A DNA stretch of 64,000 nucleotides from Saccharum officinarum (GCA_020631735.1 CM036158.1:86793248-86857247), one strand, 5' to 3'. Shown: positions 48,587-60,429, numbered from the stretch's first letter. The notes: generated by a model from the sequence alone, not told the origin. Numbers and translations are program-made.

Positions 48587-48598
48587 AAGGGGGAAGGG
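48587..48598 (+). other. Polypurine tract of Gypsy A
   Basis: AAGGGGGAAGGG one base before the 3' LTR, the expected plus-strand primer site. Confidence 0.85.
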
Positions 48599-48599
48599 C

Positions 48600-51500
48600 T
48601 GTAACACCCCGGGTGTTATAGTTGCTAATTAATCTGCCATGTCATCATATTGCATTGCAAAGCATCCATGTTTAGGTAAACCCTGTTATGCATTAACTAA
48701 AATGAGTTTACCTTCTTAGGTTGGATGTGCTTCTCAGTGGTGTGATTCGAACCAGAAACCCTAATTTCGAATGCCACCGCAAATACTTAGTCCATGCCCT
48801 GCGTAATTTGAGGTGTGTGACTGTTTACACACTAGTGTCAAGTGTAGGGTATGAACTTAAGTACAACACGTAAAATGAAGCTCCAAGTTTGAGTTTGAGT
48901 TGGAATCCAAAAACTTGTTGCGAGTTTTCCGATTCGAATTTGAATTCAAATTTGAGGAAATATTAAGGCCTTGTTCACTTCCCCATCCCAACCCAAAATA
49001 TTTCCTCTTCCACCCATCACATCAAATCTTTTGACGTATGCATGGAGCATTAAATGTAGGTAAAAAAGATAACTAATTGCATAGTTTGTCTGTAAATGTC
49101 GGGACGAATCTTTTGAGCCTAGTTAGTCCATGATTGGACAAATTTTGCCAAATAACAACGAAAGATGCTATAGTAACTTTTCACCTACTTTTCACGAAGT
49201 GAACACACCCTAAAAGATTTTCAAAAGTTAAATTGGTCAACCAAGAGTGGCATTTGGTCAACTATGTGCTAATTGACTAAATGATGCCCTTGGATGATGG
49301 TTTGATCATTAAATAATCACCAAGTAAGGTAGCAACAAATTTCAATTAAAAATTGGGTTAAAAATTCCTCCGAAAACCCTAAAATCCAAAACCCTATTTT
49401 AACCCTTTTGAAATAATTCAAAATCTAAGAAAAATTTGGGAAAAAGTTTAAAACCAAGTTTGTAGAACTTTTCAAGGGCTACAACTTTGGTGTTTTGAGT
49501 TTTCAAAGTTTTAGTGTAAAATGTGGAGCAATTTTGAAAAGAAGCAAATTTCAAATTTAACCCCTTTTTATCCCCAAACTCAAATTTCAAAATGGAGGCA
49601 GATTTTGAAAATGGTTTTAGTAGAGAAGTTGTAGGTCTTGGCGAGATGTACAACTTTGGTGTTTAGAGTTTTTAAAGTTTCAATGTAAAATCCAAAGTAA
49701 TTTCTAAATTACCAAATTTCCAAAAAGTGTCCCCTTTTGAATTTAAACTCAAATTTCAAAATCCAGTTCGAATTTGAAAAAGTGTTCAATACAAAACTTG
49801 TAGGGATTGAAATTCTAAAGATTTCATATCTTGGGAATTTTTCAAGTTCATATTCAAAATCAAAAGTAATTTGAGAAAACAGTTCAAAATTTCAAAAGTT
49901 GGGGGGGGGAGCTACAGTGAACGGCGAATCAGAGCAGGACACCGTGCGGCATGGGCGCCGGCGAGTCACCGAGAGGCATCCAGGAGCTTCTCGCGCGTGC
50001 TAGGACCACCAGCATGGGCTTCAGTAGGTTCGCGTCGAGCCACACGTCGCCTAGAGGTCGTTCTCGTCGCCCTATATAAGGAGATCACCGTCACCGGCGT
50101 GTTTCTGTTTTTCTCCATTTCCACCGCCACCGCAGCTTCACCGCTCGTTGCTGCCGCCGTTGAGCCGCCACCAGCCATGCAAATCGCACCAGCAAGTTCA
50201 CCTCGCCCTCGCGCACCCCGTGGTCCAACGGGTTTAGCTGTTTTCTCACCCGAACCACCGCACCACCACTTCCCGTGCCCAACTCCGGTCGGAGCACCAC
50301 CACCACCGCTCCCATGTGGCCAGGCCACTTCAGCTCGTCGCCGTCGTCACCAAGAGCACCACCGTGACCGCTGTGAGCCCCTGAACGTTTTTCTCACGTT
50401 AAATTAGCCGCTACTCCGTTGGGGACGCGTTTTCGCGGCTCACCGTCGACCGTGGTCCGCCATCGTCGTCGGTGAGGGGTCGCTGAAGCTCGAGCTTAGC
50501 TGTAAAAGGGCGTAGTGGATTCGTAGGGTAGTGTAGATCGCTTTGGTCATGATGGTTGAGTCATTAGCGATGTGATCGTCGGCCGGCCGCCGTGCGGGCA
50601 TGGACGAGCGCGCGAGAGAGAGCGAGAGAGCGGAGGAAGGCGATGACAGGTGGGGCAGAGCTATCAGCGAGAGAGAGAGGAAGAGCGCGAGCGCGTGAGC
50701 AGGCGTTGCGGGTGGGCCACGTTGCTGGGCCGAGCAAGCGCGCGGGCGCGTTGCGAGCGGGCCGTTCAGCTGGGCCGAGCCAGAGGAAGGAAGGGGAGTC
50801 GGCCCGAGAGGAAAGTTTTGTTTTCCTTTTCAAAAATGTGAATAGTATTAGTATTTGTTTATTTCATTAGAATTTCTGTAGAGCTCCAAAAATAATGAAA
50901 ATTTTTGTGTAAGCCTTTCAAGATGTAAACTACTTAGGAAAAATATTAAATGCTAAATTGGATTACTTTTTGTAAGTTAATTAATTAGTTCAATTAAATA
51001 TTAAATGCAACTTCCATGAATTTTAGTAATTAATTTATTAATCCAAAAATCATGAAATTTATTCTAACACTGTTTTAGGCCATGATTAATCCTTAGAAAA
51101 AGTTTAAGCTCAATTAGATGAAGTTTGATTTATTATTAATTATGCCATAATTAATTAAATGTTTAAATAATTGTTGAATTGATCATTTTAAATGTTGTGT
51201 GCCTTTTTGATTGAGTGATGTCCTTGGGTCACTAATTCTTGGTGATCCTTGGTATCTTAATTTCATGATTGAGCTCGTTAGTAACAAGTCTAGTAAGAAA
51301 CGTTAGCGTCGCTTAAGTTATCGCTTTTAGTTAGTAGGTTTTACTGTTTTGCGACTGTACCGCAAAGGAAAGTTATACTCGAGTCGTAAACTGTGGCATA
51401 GCATCATCAAGCATCATGTTTATCATCAAGCATCAAGTTGAAGCATGTTCTATACTCGTGTAGTTCCCGCTTTCGAGGAAGTCGAAGTTGGCGAGCAAGT

Positions 51501-52985
51501 CTTCGGAGAAGAGTTGTTGTCGGTGGGTTTCGAACCGGAAGTCGGAGTCTTTGAGTCCGAGTCAGTCGTCGCGTCAGAGCAAGGCAAGCCCCGGTGCATT
51601 TAAACTCTACCTTGAGTTTTACAAATCTTTATCACTGGTAATATAGTTTATTGCATTAAGTAATTAGGAGTTGAGTGACAACCCAATTGCTGCATTATCA
51701 TCCTTGATTATTGCGATATCACCCTTGATACCTGTTTTATTGAAAATGCGTAGTATGCTTCGCTATGTTTATGAGTTAAGCTTTTTAAATGAATGCTTAT
51801 ATGACAATGATGGCATACTTGATAAATATTGAAATATGAGAATAAATTTGTAAGATCGGGCGCGTGGTTTGGCCACTGCTAACTTGCATTGGGAAAGGAG
51901 TCTTAATGTAATGTTTCCGCCTTATCAGTTAAGGACCGTACGTTGTTGGCCCTCGCGTCATGGAGTTTTTATTAGTACTAGCCATGTACCCATATCGGGT
52001 AAGCTTTATTTCGACTATTCCATTACGAGAACGTCTAACCTCGCACTAGGAGTGGAGAGATGGTGAGAGTAGTGTGTACCCTCGTGGCCAAGGACCGGAT
52101 TGGAGGAGTACTGTGCTCTCGGGTGGCGATGGACACGTTCTGGTTTTGGGTTACTCGGGTAAGAGTTGATATATGCAAGATTCGGTTCTACATATGTCGT
52201 GTGGTTAGGAATCCCCAGCTGGGTAAATGAAGCGGTTCGAATCGTCATTACTCCACGAGAAATGAGTCTTGGCCTTACACCAACATCGTAGTTAAGAACT
52301 AGAATTAAAAAGAAAGATTGAGAAATGTCTTGATGAGAATTACTTTGATCTATATTAGGATCACTTAGAATTGGTTAATGAACCATCAATGGTAAAAGTA
52401 AAATAATGAAGGTAAGGACTTACTTTAGTAAGCTTTTCTGCAAAAGAAATTTTAATTCTTGAATACCCGTACCTTGATTCCCTAAAGCTAGCATGCCCTT
52501 GGAGTCTTTTCTTAGTCGGGTAAGTCTTGTTGATTACTCTTGTACTCAGGGTTTGTTAAACCCCTTGTTGCAGGTGCGGTTCATGAACAAGTTTGCTTTG
52601 AGCCTTGTTGCATGACCGTTGTGGCTGAAGAAAGTGACGACGAGTAGACTGTGTGGCCTCTGGGCAAGGCACTTCGTTTGTGTGATTGTAATAATGTTAC
52701 TACTGATACTTCTCTACTACCGGTTTGTAATAATGTTACATAAGGTTTGAAGTTTGGAAACTGTGGTTTGTAAACTTAAGTTATTGTAAGACTTCCGCTA
52801 CTTTACTCTGATGATATTTTGAATAAACGGTTGTAATATTGCAATACTCCTATGATTAGATCATGTTCGGAGGAAAGCAGGCCTTTTAAGTTATAAGGAA
52901 CATAAGTACAGTTGTCAGAGGTCATTATGACGATGACAGGTACATGTGGGCCATCATAATTAGGAGATTAGGAGGTTCTGTGACA
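48600..52985 (+). repeat. Gypsy A 3' LTR (4386 bp)
   Basis: Matches the 5' LTR and is 274 bp longer, mainly because of the MITE at 48967-49210. The intact TG...CA ends are kept. The TATA box is at 50073-50080. Confidence 0.93.
48967..49210. mobile_element. Tourist-like MITE (244 bp) in Gypsy A 3' LTR
   Basis: Present only in the 3' LTR. The ends are GGCCTTGTTCACTTC and, inverted, GGGTGTGTTCACTTC. The duplicated target is TAA (48964-48966 and 49211-49213), as for PIF/Harbinger derivatives. The empty site is preserved in the 5' LTR near 16840. Confidence 0.9.
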
Positions 52986-53263
52986 TAGGCCTACCCCTTC
53001 CTTGTAAAAAAGGCCCAAGATCCAAACCATAAGGGCCTAAGGGGCATGGTCCTCTACGTAATTTGTAACCTAAAGGGGTAGAGAGGAAGATTGGCTTCTC
53101 CCACTTCCCTTATAAATAGAGCTTAAGGGGTAAGACCAAGGGTGGTTCCTCCACTTACACCAAAATTAAATCTCTTATACTTCTCTCTCTTGTTTGGGCA
53201 TGTCCCAACACTCTAGATGGTCTGACTCATATTATGTTAAAATTATATTCTTTGTTTTTATAG
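52986..53263 (+). mobile_element. Right part of the LTR interrupted by Gypsy A
   Basis: Begins with the TAGGC duplication and continues with AAGGGG-rich text, a TATAAATA box (about 53111-53118) and a pyrimidine-rich stretch, as in an LTR promoter. It likely joins with 16454-16474. The outer end is not clear. Confidence 0.45.
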
Positions 53264-53413
53264 ATTGTAGAATGATCTCGATATAAAAAGAGGTAATATA
53301 AGGTATTTACCATCCAAGAGTCTAGAGCTAATTTCTGTTAATGGAAGAAAAGACTAGAACATGCAACCATGCTTCATGGTGAATATAAGAAATTTCTAAA
53401 AGGCTTTGGTGAC
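53264..53413 (+). repeat. Dispersed repeat, copy 2
   Basis: Same orientation match to 2938-3092, lacking the bases around the start and with a small insertion. Confidence 0.7.
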
Positions 53414-55036
53414 TAAAAGGCGGCGACGTTCGTACCCTTCGCGTGAAGTATCAGGAGAACATGATCGGAGCTCCCGGTGATAACCCAGGACGCCTACTGA
53501 TCCAGATCATCCGGATGCAATAGATACCTTTCACGTCACAGGCCTTAAGGATGTACTGTTGACCAATACACCAACCGAAGGATATATGATGGTGAAGCAG
53601 CTGACTCCTCCCAAGAATTGGTGGGAGAAGACGATCTTCTAGGTTGCTGCCTGTTCGGTATGGTTAAGTGAAAAAACACTGTCCTCTCATCATGTTCGGT
53701 ATGGTTAAGTGAGGAGTTTTATGGCATTGTTACGAGCCACTAAGATTTATAAAGTCAGTCTTAGTGAGAAGTTTTATGGCATTGTTTTTAAGACTGGCAT
53801 GTCATATAAAATGAAATAAACCCACACTTTAAATGGAAAGTTTCATTTTATGGTTTCATAGACATTTAATTTCACGAGTCACAGAGAGTTGGTCCTCGTG
53901 CCAAGAGAGTTTCATCTCGTAAAACTCATTTATTCTCTCTTCTTAAAAATATTGCCACGTCACTGAAAATGCTTATATGGCACCATATTAAATATAAATA
54001 ATTTTTTCACTCAAAATGGCCTAAGTAGTCCAAAGTGTACAGGTGCAATATATAGGTAAACGTGGCCATTACCGTGGCATCTTCTATACAAGTATATGCT
54101 TCTCGTTTTCTACTAATCAGAGTCCAGTGAGATGGAATGGAGTAAAACCATTGGATGACTTTGGCGCTCGCAGACACACACTGCCCCCTATCCAGTAGAG
54201 GCACGCCCCTCCTGTTTCCCTTAAAAAAAACACACACTACCCCCTCAAAAGAAAAGAAAAAAAGGAAAAAAAACTGGAGTAGTGAGGATATGCTTATACC
54301 GATCCGCCGCATTACAGAACCATTATTTCTTGGTATACATATATGAATTAAGAATGTGGTTAGTTAATTGGTCGGTTAATAAACTTTAATGTATTCGAGG
54401 ATAAGCATCTCCATGTGAGCCCGCCTTGGACAGGTTAGAAATTAGAATATGCCTCTGCTTTTCAAACGGATCTCCGCGTCTCAAATGGTCTGTATTTAAT
54501 TACAGTAGTATTTGATTTTTGTTTTAGCCGACACTATACTTAGTGTAATTGAATTAGTCTATCGATGAGGTGTTGGATGGGCACTCCGAGGATCATCCAG
54601 TTTATTATAACGACGGGAGCATATAGGGGTTTATTTGGCAGAGCTCTATATTAAAATATGTAGATTCAAAAAATACTATATTGTAGGCTTTAAGTACGTT
54701 GAGACTCAGAGCATTTAGATGAATCATTTTGATTATAGTTGATATTAATATTTAAATCATTTAATTTAGTATAAAGTACGTATGTACAATCCGAATCTCG
54801 GATCTGAAGCTATACAGGATTATAGCATTAGAAAAGAAAAGGTCAATACAAAGCTGACACCATTGCAGTATGAGACATGCTCGTTCTAACCCCCCAATAT
54901 AAGTCATTTAAAACTAAATATCATGACATTTCAATTGGAAAGAGATATGTATCACAATTATGAATTATGAAACCAATGTTCTTAACTAACATAGTGGAGT
55001 CATAAATGTACATAATGTGACTTGGTACAGACCTAA
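53414..55036. other. Intergenic DNA, nothing recognised
   Basis: TTCGGTATGGTTAAGTGA occurs twice (about 53655 and 53697) and GTTTTATGGCATTGTT twice (about 53717 and 53770), remnants of small repeats. No gene or complete transposon seen. Confidence 0.45.
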
Positions 55037-55604
55037 CAGCAGGTACAATAATAGACTTATAGCCAAGCTAGCCAGCATTTTTGCTGATATGGAAGAGAAG
55101 AGATGAGAGATAAGAGAGCTGGGCTGTTAGAGCAGGTACAATAATAGGTTTATACCCAAGCTAATGCTGATGTGGAGGAGAGAAGGGATGAGAGAGATGA
55201 GAACTTGCCTTCCATGCAAGCACTAAGCTGGGCACGTAAGCATATGCATTAATGGTCCAAGTAGCAAGTGTTGTGAGGAGGAACATGAGAGAGACTTTTT
55301 AAGATAAATAGGAGACACTTATTGTATAACTTGACTCTTGTAACTAAACTTACAGCCAAGCAACTTGGCTCTACTATTGACCATGCTCTTATTCTAGCAC
55401 CAAGCTGGACACGGAAACATGGGCATTTGTGGGCCCAAATAAAAGTATATTTTAGGAGGAGTAAGAAAGAGAAAGTAAGACATGATACCATATAATAATA
55501 AAAAAAAACTTTTTTATAGATAAATAGGAGACAATTATTGTATGACTTGGCTCTTATTACTTGACTTATACCCAAGTACTTGGCTCTATTATTAACCATG
55601 CTCT
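55037..55604. mobile_element. Cluster of related MITEs (AGAGCAGGTACAATAATAG type)
   Basis: 55129-55388 begins AGAGCAGGTACAATAATAGG and ends with the near complement CTACTATTGACCATGCTCT. A truncated copy precedes it (55037-55128) and a third partial copy follows, to 55604, ending CTATTATTAACCATGCTCT. Internal phrases (AAGATAAATAGGAGACA, ACTTGGCTCT) repeat. The superfamily is not determined because no clean target duplication is visible. Confidence 0.7.
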
Positions 55605-55890
55605 AAATAATGCACCTGCTTTTATGACGAACAAATTAAAAGTCTATACACATTAATACTGTAGCATGCATGACATCATGCATGAGGAAAGCACCAAACA
55701 TAGGAGTAAACAAAATATGCATGACACGTGTTACTTTGGGAGTTTGGGTGCATGCATGAAAAGGGGTGGCCGCATTTGGTCATGCATACTTGGAGTTTGT
55801 TGACTAGAGTTGGAGTCTCATTTTTATGATAGTATCAGTTCTATCTTTTGCTTTTTGCTGTATAAATACCAGTATTGATTGGGATATATA

Positions 55891-56032
55891 CTCCCTCCGT
55901 TCCAAATTAAAAATGCTTTGACTTTTTTTGGTAAATCGAATTTGCTATGTATCTAGACATAATATATCTAGATACATAGCAAATTCAATGTAACAAAAAA
56001 AGTCAAAGTAACTTATAATTTGGAACCAGAAG
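55891..56032. mobile_element. Stowaway-like MITE (142 bp)
   Basis: Opens CTCCCTCCGTTCCAAATT and closes AATTTGGAACCAGAAG, with TA on both sides (55889-55890 and 56033-56034). The interior is a nearly perfect palindrome around TCTAGACATAATATATCTAGA. These are typical Tc1/Mariner-derived Stowaway features. Confidence 0.9.
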
Positions 56033-56044
56033 TATCTAATAAGG

Positions 56045-56170
<126 letters not shown>

Positions 56171-56450
56171 AACTGTTTATCCCCAAAATAAAGAGAACCC
56201 TACCACTATTGGAGGTGAAACATACATGGTTTGGTTCTGTTACCTGGGAATTGAAACCGATTGGTTACTTTTATGAGATCTTAAGACCGATTCAATCTCG
56301 ATTATGACCAATGACCAAAGGGAGCCGACCAAGGCTGATCAATGATGGGATAGGAAAGGAGGGGGACGATGATGGAATGGAAGGATGGAAGTATGGGGTC
56401 GAGGGAGGCCCCGCCGAAAGTGGGGATGAACCGGTAGGGAAATAAATGTT

Positions 56451-56783
56451 GGGGTGTTTGGATCCTTGCATTAAAGTTTTGTCCTTGTAACATCAGATGT
56501 TTAGATGCTAATTAGAAGGATTCGACATGAGCTAATTATAAAACTAATTGCAAAAGCTCTGGACTAATCTGTGAGACGAATCTATTAAGTCTAAGTAATC
56601 CATCATTAGCAAATTTTACTGTACCACTACATTATCAAATCTTGGACTAATTAGACTTAATAGATTCGTCTCGCAAATTAACCCAATCTGTGTAATTAGT
56701 TTTGTAATTAGCTTATGTTTAATACTCTTAATTGGTACCAAAGATTCGATGTGATAGGTTTAGCCCTGTGGAAACAAACACCC
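56451..56783. mobile_element. MITE with GGGTGTTTGGATCC ends (about 332 bp)
   Basis: GGGTGTTTGGATCC at the left pairs with a degenerate GGAAACAAACACCC at the right. The interior has inverted phrases (GACGAATCTATTAAGTCTAA and its complement near 56654-56674). I could not define the target duplication, so the superfamily is open. Confidence 0.7.
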
Positions 56784-57005
56784 ACGGAAGAGAGGGAGTC
56801 GGTTGGGAGTAGGAGTGGGAAGCGTAGTTTAATTGCCACTAGGCTTTTTCTAAACTTTGATTCAAAAACTATAGTCTTCCGTCCGAACCGTTGGTTTAGC
56901 TATAAACGTTTATTTCTCTATGTATCTAAATGGCATTCGAGCCTAGCCTATAAGTATAGGGAATATACGCTCGTCTTATGTTTGTCTACGCAGATAAACA
57001 TTGTT

Positions 57006-57384
57006 TTTTTAGTGAAACGGGAAGGCCTTGCCCCTACTGGATTTTATTGAAATTTAAAAATAGAGAGATACAAAAGGAAAAGAGGGAAACTAAGAAACAA
57101 AAAAGGAAATGAAGAAGATAAACCAAGCTAAAGAGATTAGACTAGATTGTTTAACCATAATTGTATTGATGGCAAGTATTTCTTTTTGGCGCGCAAGATG
57201 AGCAGCACAAATTCTTTTCTGAACTCTCTCTTTGAGTCTTGGATTGAAGGCTGGACTTGACTGAAGATTAGACCATTTTTCTTGATGCTTTCCAAATTGT
57301 CCAGCACATGATTATTGTAATTTCTGTGAAGGGCACTTTTCTGATGATCTATGCCAATCTGCAACCAGCTCCAGCAGGAAGTCG
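57006..57384 (-). mobile_element. 5'-truncated LINE tail with 16-bp target duplication
   Basis: A perfect duplication, GCAGATAAACATTGTT, lies at 56990-57005 and 57385-57400. Between them the minus strand holds a 75-codon frame ending in a Lys/Leu-rich stretch (REFRKEFVLLILRAKKK) as at the end of grass L1-type ORF2, then a 3' UTR and a short poly(A) (T run at 57004-57010). It is a textbook target-primed insertion. Confidence 0.88.
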
Positions 57385-57400
57385 GCAGATAAACATTGTT

Positions 57401-57924
57401 AGCTCAGAACTTGCCTGCCAACTTGATTAGCGCAGACAAATCAAAGGCAAAATTTGTGATCGATCCAATCTGAATTCATCAACTTGAACAAGACTGGTTG
57501 CACGCAACCCACGTCATGCTCTGGTCGGCTAAGCCAGCTCGGCCAAGGTTTTAGAGATGGGGCAGATCGAACCGCAGAAGACATAACATAGTTCCAATGC
57601 ATGCTATCTGTCAAACCGCAGTTTAAACACTAACGTCTGTACTATGAGCATGTTTTCTTGTACCATCATCTGCCACGGAAATGCAGCTGTGGTCGTGGCC
57701 ATTGACGCGCCAACCAAGTAAGTGCTGCAGTGCCGAGCAAGGGCGATTGAAGGCGGTTGACACGTTCCGAAGAGGGCTAAAAGTGGTTACCGTTAAGGTC
57801 ACTCTTCAATAAAATCCTATGCAGTGGCATCAAAATATACGTGCATCAATGCATGGCTACTGGCTGCTCTGCTCCTGGACACACACTCTGTAACTGTAAT
57901 CTGTACATGGCCGGCTCCCGGCTG
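57401..57924. other. Intergenic DNA, nothing recognised
   Basis: About 520 bp between the LINE tail and the PLD pseudogene. No open frame or repeat that I can assign. Confidence 0.5.
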
Positions 57925-58640
57925 CTACATCGTCAGGTAATCCGGCAGATTGTTGGGAGCGCCGACGATCCTCCCGCCAACGTCCGGGAACAGCTCGTGC
58001 CCTGGCAGCGGCTCCACCCTGCCGTCGGCTCGGACGTGCACTGCAGCGGCCCCTTGCCGTCGTCGTCCGCCGCGTACCTCCTCCAGTTGTCAGTTGCTAT
58101 CCCGTTCACCAGGCCGCCGGACCGCCTCCTTCCCCAGGTGCTCCTCCCACAGCGACATCCTGTACGCGTGCACCTTCCCGCGCGGGCCGTCGGCGCCCGT
58201 GTGGTCCGGCTGGTACGCGCCGACGGCGATCTCCGTGTCGCGCTACCCTGCCTGCGAGCGCTGGTTGATGTTGGCGGAGCCGATGATGACGTACTCGTCG
58301 TCCACGATCATCCCCTTCGATTGCACGTACACCATGAACAAGGAGCAGATGGAGATCGTCATGGAGACATTGTCACCGACTCACCGTAGGTTCATGGCTG
58401 ACGAGCGAGCGAGACGTACACCAAACAAGGGGTTGTAGACGTCGCTGTGGAAGACGGTGTTGAGGTCGCGGAAGAGCCTGTGGCTGGGCGTGTCGTAGCG
58501 GCCGGCGCAGAGGTCGAGGCCGCCGAGGAAGGCCGTGATCCGGCGGGTCGACTCGGACGCCGGCGTGTCGACGAGCACGCACTTCTGGTGGTGCGTGTAC
58601 AGCGTCCCCACCCCGCAGCTGCACACGTTGCACTCAGTTT
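57925..58640 (-). pseudogene. Phospholipase D pseudogene (both HKD boxes, gutted)
   Basis: The minus strand reads the first HKD box THHQKCVLVDT with following FLGGLDLCAGRYDTP (58380-58626). It then jumps, with the large middle of the enzyme missing, to [20 protein letters not shown] (the second box) and SANINQRS. An in-frame TAG follows ([13 protein letters not shown]). Frameshifts precede the conserved C-terminus PLPGHELFPDVGG and LPDYLTM ending at 57925. The catalytic His of the second box is Gln (VQSK for VHSK). Intact PLD cleaves phospholipids to phosphatidic acid. As I recall, rice has a PLD gene close to TDR on chromosome 2, so this may be an old neighbour rather than captured DNA. Confidence 0.88.
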
Positions 58641-59139
58641 TTCAATCGACCCATAATAATTGCAAAAAATTAGATGATCTTCGACGTTGAATAAATCGTG
58701 CGCTTCCGCGTGGCGTCCGCGAATGGTGTTTTGACATCTGGCGCTTCTGTACCGTCCACCGTCGGTTACTTTGGTGAACAAGTACGTACCGGCTTATCCG
58801 GTTCTCTGTACGCCGCTGTGTACATACGTATGCTGTTACGCCCGCCCACACGCAACAGCGTCATCCCTAAGAGGTATTTGTCCTTAATTTTGACCCAGTC
58901 AGCTGGTTTTAGCTGGAAGATAGCTGTATATATCCTTCCCTGTCAGCCTAAATTCGAAAAGGGGAGAAAAAGGGAGTAATTTGTGCTGCCCAGTATATGG
59001 TAAAGAAAACAAACATATAGCAATGAAAAAGCAGCAAAAGTCTTGAATTGATATTCTATCTAAAAAAAAACTAGAGCACAGCTTGAACAGAAAATGAGAA
59101 CACACAATATAGTAAGCACACAAAGAGTCAAAGAAATAG
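58641..59139. other. Intergenic DNA, nothing recognised
   Basis: Open stretches on both strands near 58640-58980 show no family motif. The rest is AT-rich. Confidence 0.5.
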
Positions 59140-59625
59140 AGGAAATTTGCCAGTACTCACAGCGGTATTAAGAAGATCTGGTTGTTTGATCAATCTTTCA
59201 TTGATCTCCAAAAGGAACCTTTCACGCAGCATCTGTAAAACTTTAGCATAAGCAACACTGCAGTGCAGAAAACAATAATGTCTCAGACATACTTCTGTGA
59301 TCTTTAAAATCAAGGGGACCAGCCTCACAATAAAAGATTGATCGTTTACACAAACTTTGCACAACGCCGAATTTTCTTGCAAGTGTTGTGCATTCTGCAA
59401 TGTAAAATGAACATCAATTAATGTTGTCATTTGTTTAATCAAACAAAAAGAAACACAGTCTAGTTACCCTTTTTGCGTTTTCCTGTGACTTTCATCTCGC
59501 TGCGATCTGACTTGCCGACATTGGAGTCAACAGTGGTTATTACTCCTTCCTCTTTAAACACAACATGGGTTGGAGCTAAACCAACCACACACAATCTAAA
59601 GTTTTTCAACAAAACAAAAGCAACC
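59140..59625 (-). pseudogene. FAM206/ABITRAM-like gene fragment
   Basis: Three exon-like pieces on the minus strand. About 59470-59596 reads LCVVGLAPTHVVF then VGKSDRSEMKVTGKRKK after a CTTTAG acceptor. About 59290-59396 reads NAQHLQENSALCKVC after a TTGCAG acceptor, ending at a GTATGT donor. About 59165-59243 reads FLLEINERLIKQPDLLNT. Order and spacing match the plant members of the FAM206 (ABITRAM) family, which has a lipoyl-like fold. The usual N-terminal part and the C-terminal EGYIAI-type segment are not found nearby, so this is a fragment. Identification is from remembered family sequence. Confidence 0.55.
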
Positions 59626-59878
59626 ACGAGAATATAGATATTAAGGCTCATTAGAAATCTCAATGTGCACTACTCACAAAACAGGAAGGCATTGATTGGC
59701 ACTTGTCAACTAGAGTTATTGTATAGAAAATAAATACCTAACACAAGAACAGATCATTTATTTGCAGATAAAACAGTACCACGATTATGTTATGAAGCAG
59801 ACATTCAGCTTTCTTAGTTACCCAGCACACTTAGCATTCTTAGTATCTACAAATAATTCCCTTTGGAGAGAGACACCA

Positions 59879-60429
59879 TATGCGGACAGACGCAGACGAC
59901 ACGGACTCGACGCCCACGACAGCTGCCATCTTTGCGATCAAGAAGAGGAAACCATTGACCACATACTCACAAAGTGCCCCTACTCCAGGGAGGTGTGGTA
60001 CTTGGTATTACATGCCATCGGGAGTACTCTACCAGCTGCGGCGCCGACTGTCCTCCGATGGTGGCGACGCCTGCGTTCTTCGTTCTCCGGGACGCAGCAG
60101 AGAGGCATCGACATGCTCTTCGCCTTGGTGTCATGGCAGCTTTGGAAGGAGCGGAACGCCCGGTGTTTCAGGCAGGAGAATGCTGTGGCGGTCGACACTC
60201 TTCAGGCTATCAAGCGGGAGGGGGAGACCTGGATACAGGCAGGCGCCAAGGGACTGGAGGCACTCGTCCGTGGCTAATGGGCCGATGCAGTTCTGCCTTT
60301 CCCCTTCTTTGAATGTGTTTTGCATCATGTAATCAACCTCTGGTATTCCGGCTGACACAAACTCTTGTAAATTATTTTCTACCTACCTAATACAAAGATA
60401 CGCACACTCGTGCGTATTCACGAAAAAAA
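59879..60429 (+). mobile_element. LINE 3' fragment with zf-RVT domain
   Basis: The frame to 60277 contains ADRRRRHGL, CHLCDQEEETIDHIL and CPYSREVW, the zinc-binding reverse-transcriptase tail (zf-RVT) of L1-type plant LINEs, then WQLWKERNARCF. It ends with CACACTCGTGCGTATTCACG and A8 (60422-60429), the standard 3' end of grass LINEs. The 5' part is missing. I found no target duplication, and the 5' limit is estimated from where similarity starts. Confidence 0.85.

Larger units (their letters stand above)
16475..52985 (+). mobile_element. Gypsy A: Tekay/Del-like chromovirus, host of the nest
   Basis: LTRs (16475-20586 and 48600-52985) begin T(G/A)TAACACCCCGGG and end CTGTGACA, flanked by the 5-bp target duplication TAGGC (16470-16474 and 52986-52990). 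The interior runs PBS, extra ORF, gag with zinc knuckle, protease, RT, RNase H, integrase, chromodomain-like end and PPT, in Gypsy order. The interior is split by a SIRE Copia, Gypsy B and a SIRE solo LTR. Without these inserts it would be about 14 kb. Lineage is judged from pol motifs, the 4-kb LTRs and the C-terminal chromodomain-like tail. Confidence 0.93.

Noticed and set aside
57841..58438. Plus-strand ORFs of 182 and 162 codons
   Set aside because: They are antisense to the phospholipase D pseudogene, which is recognisable on the minus strand.
59762..60277. Host protein gene
   Set aside because: The zf-RVT motif and the LINE 3' end show it is a retrotransposon tail. The first 39 codons are flanking sequence.
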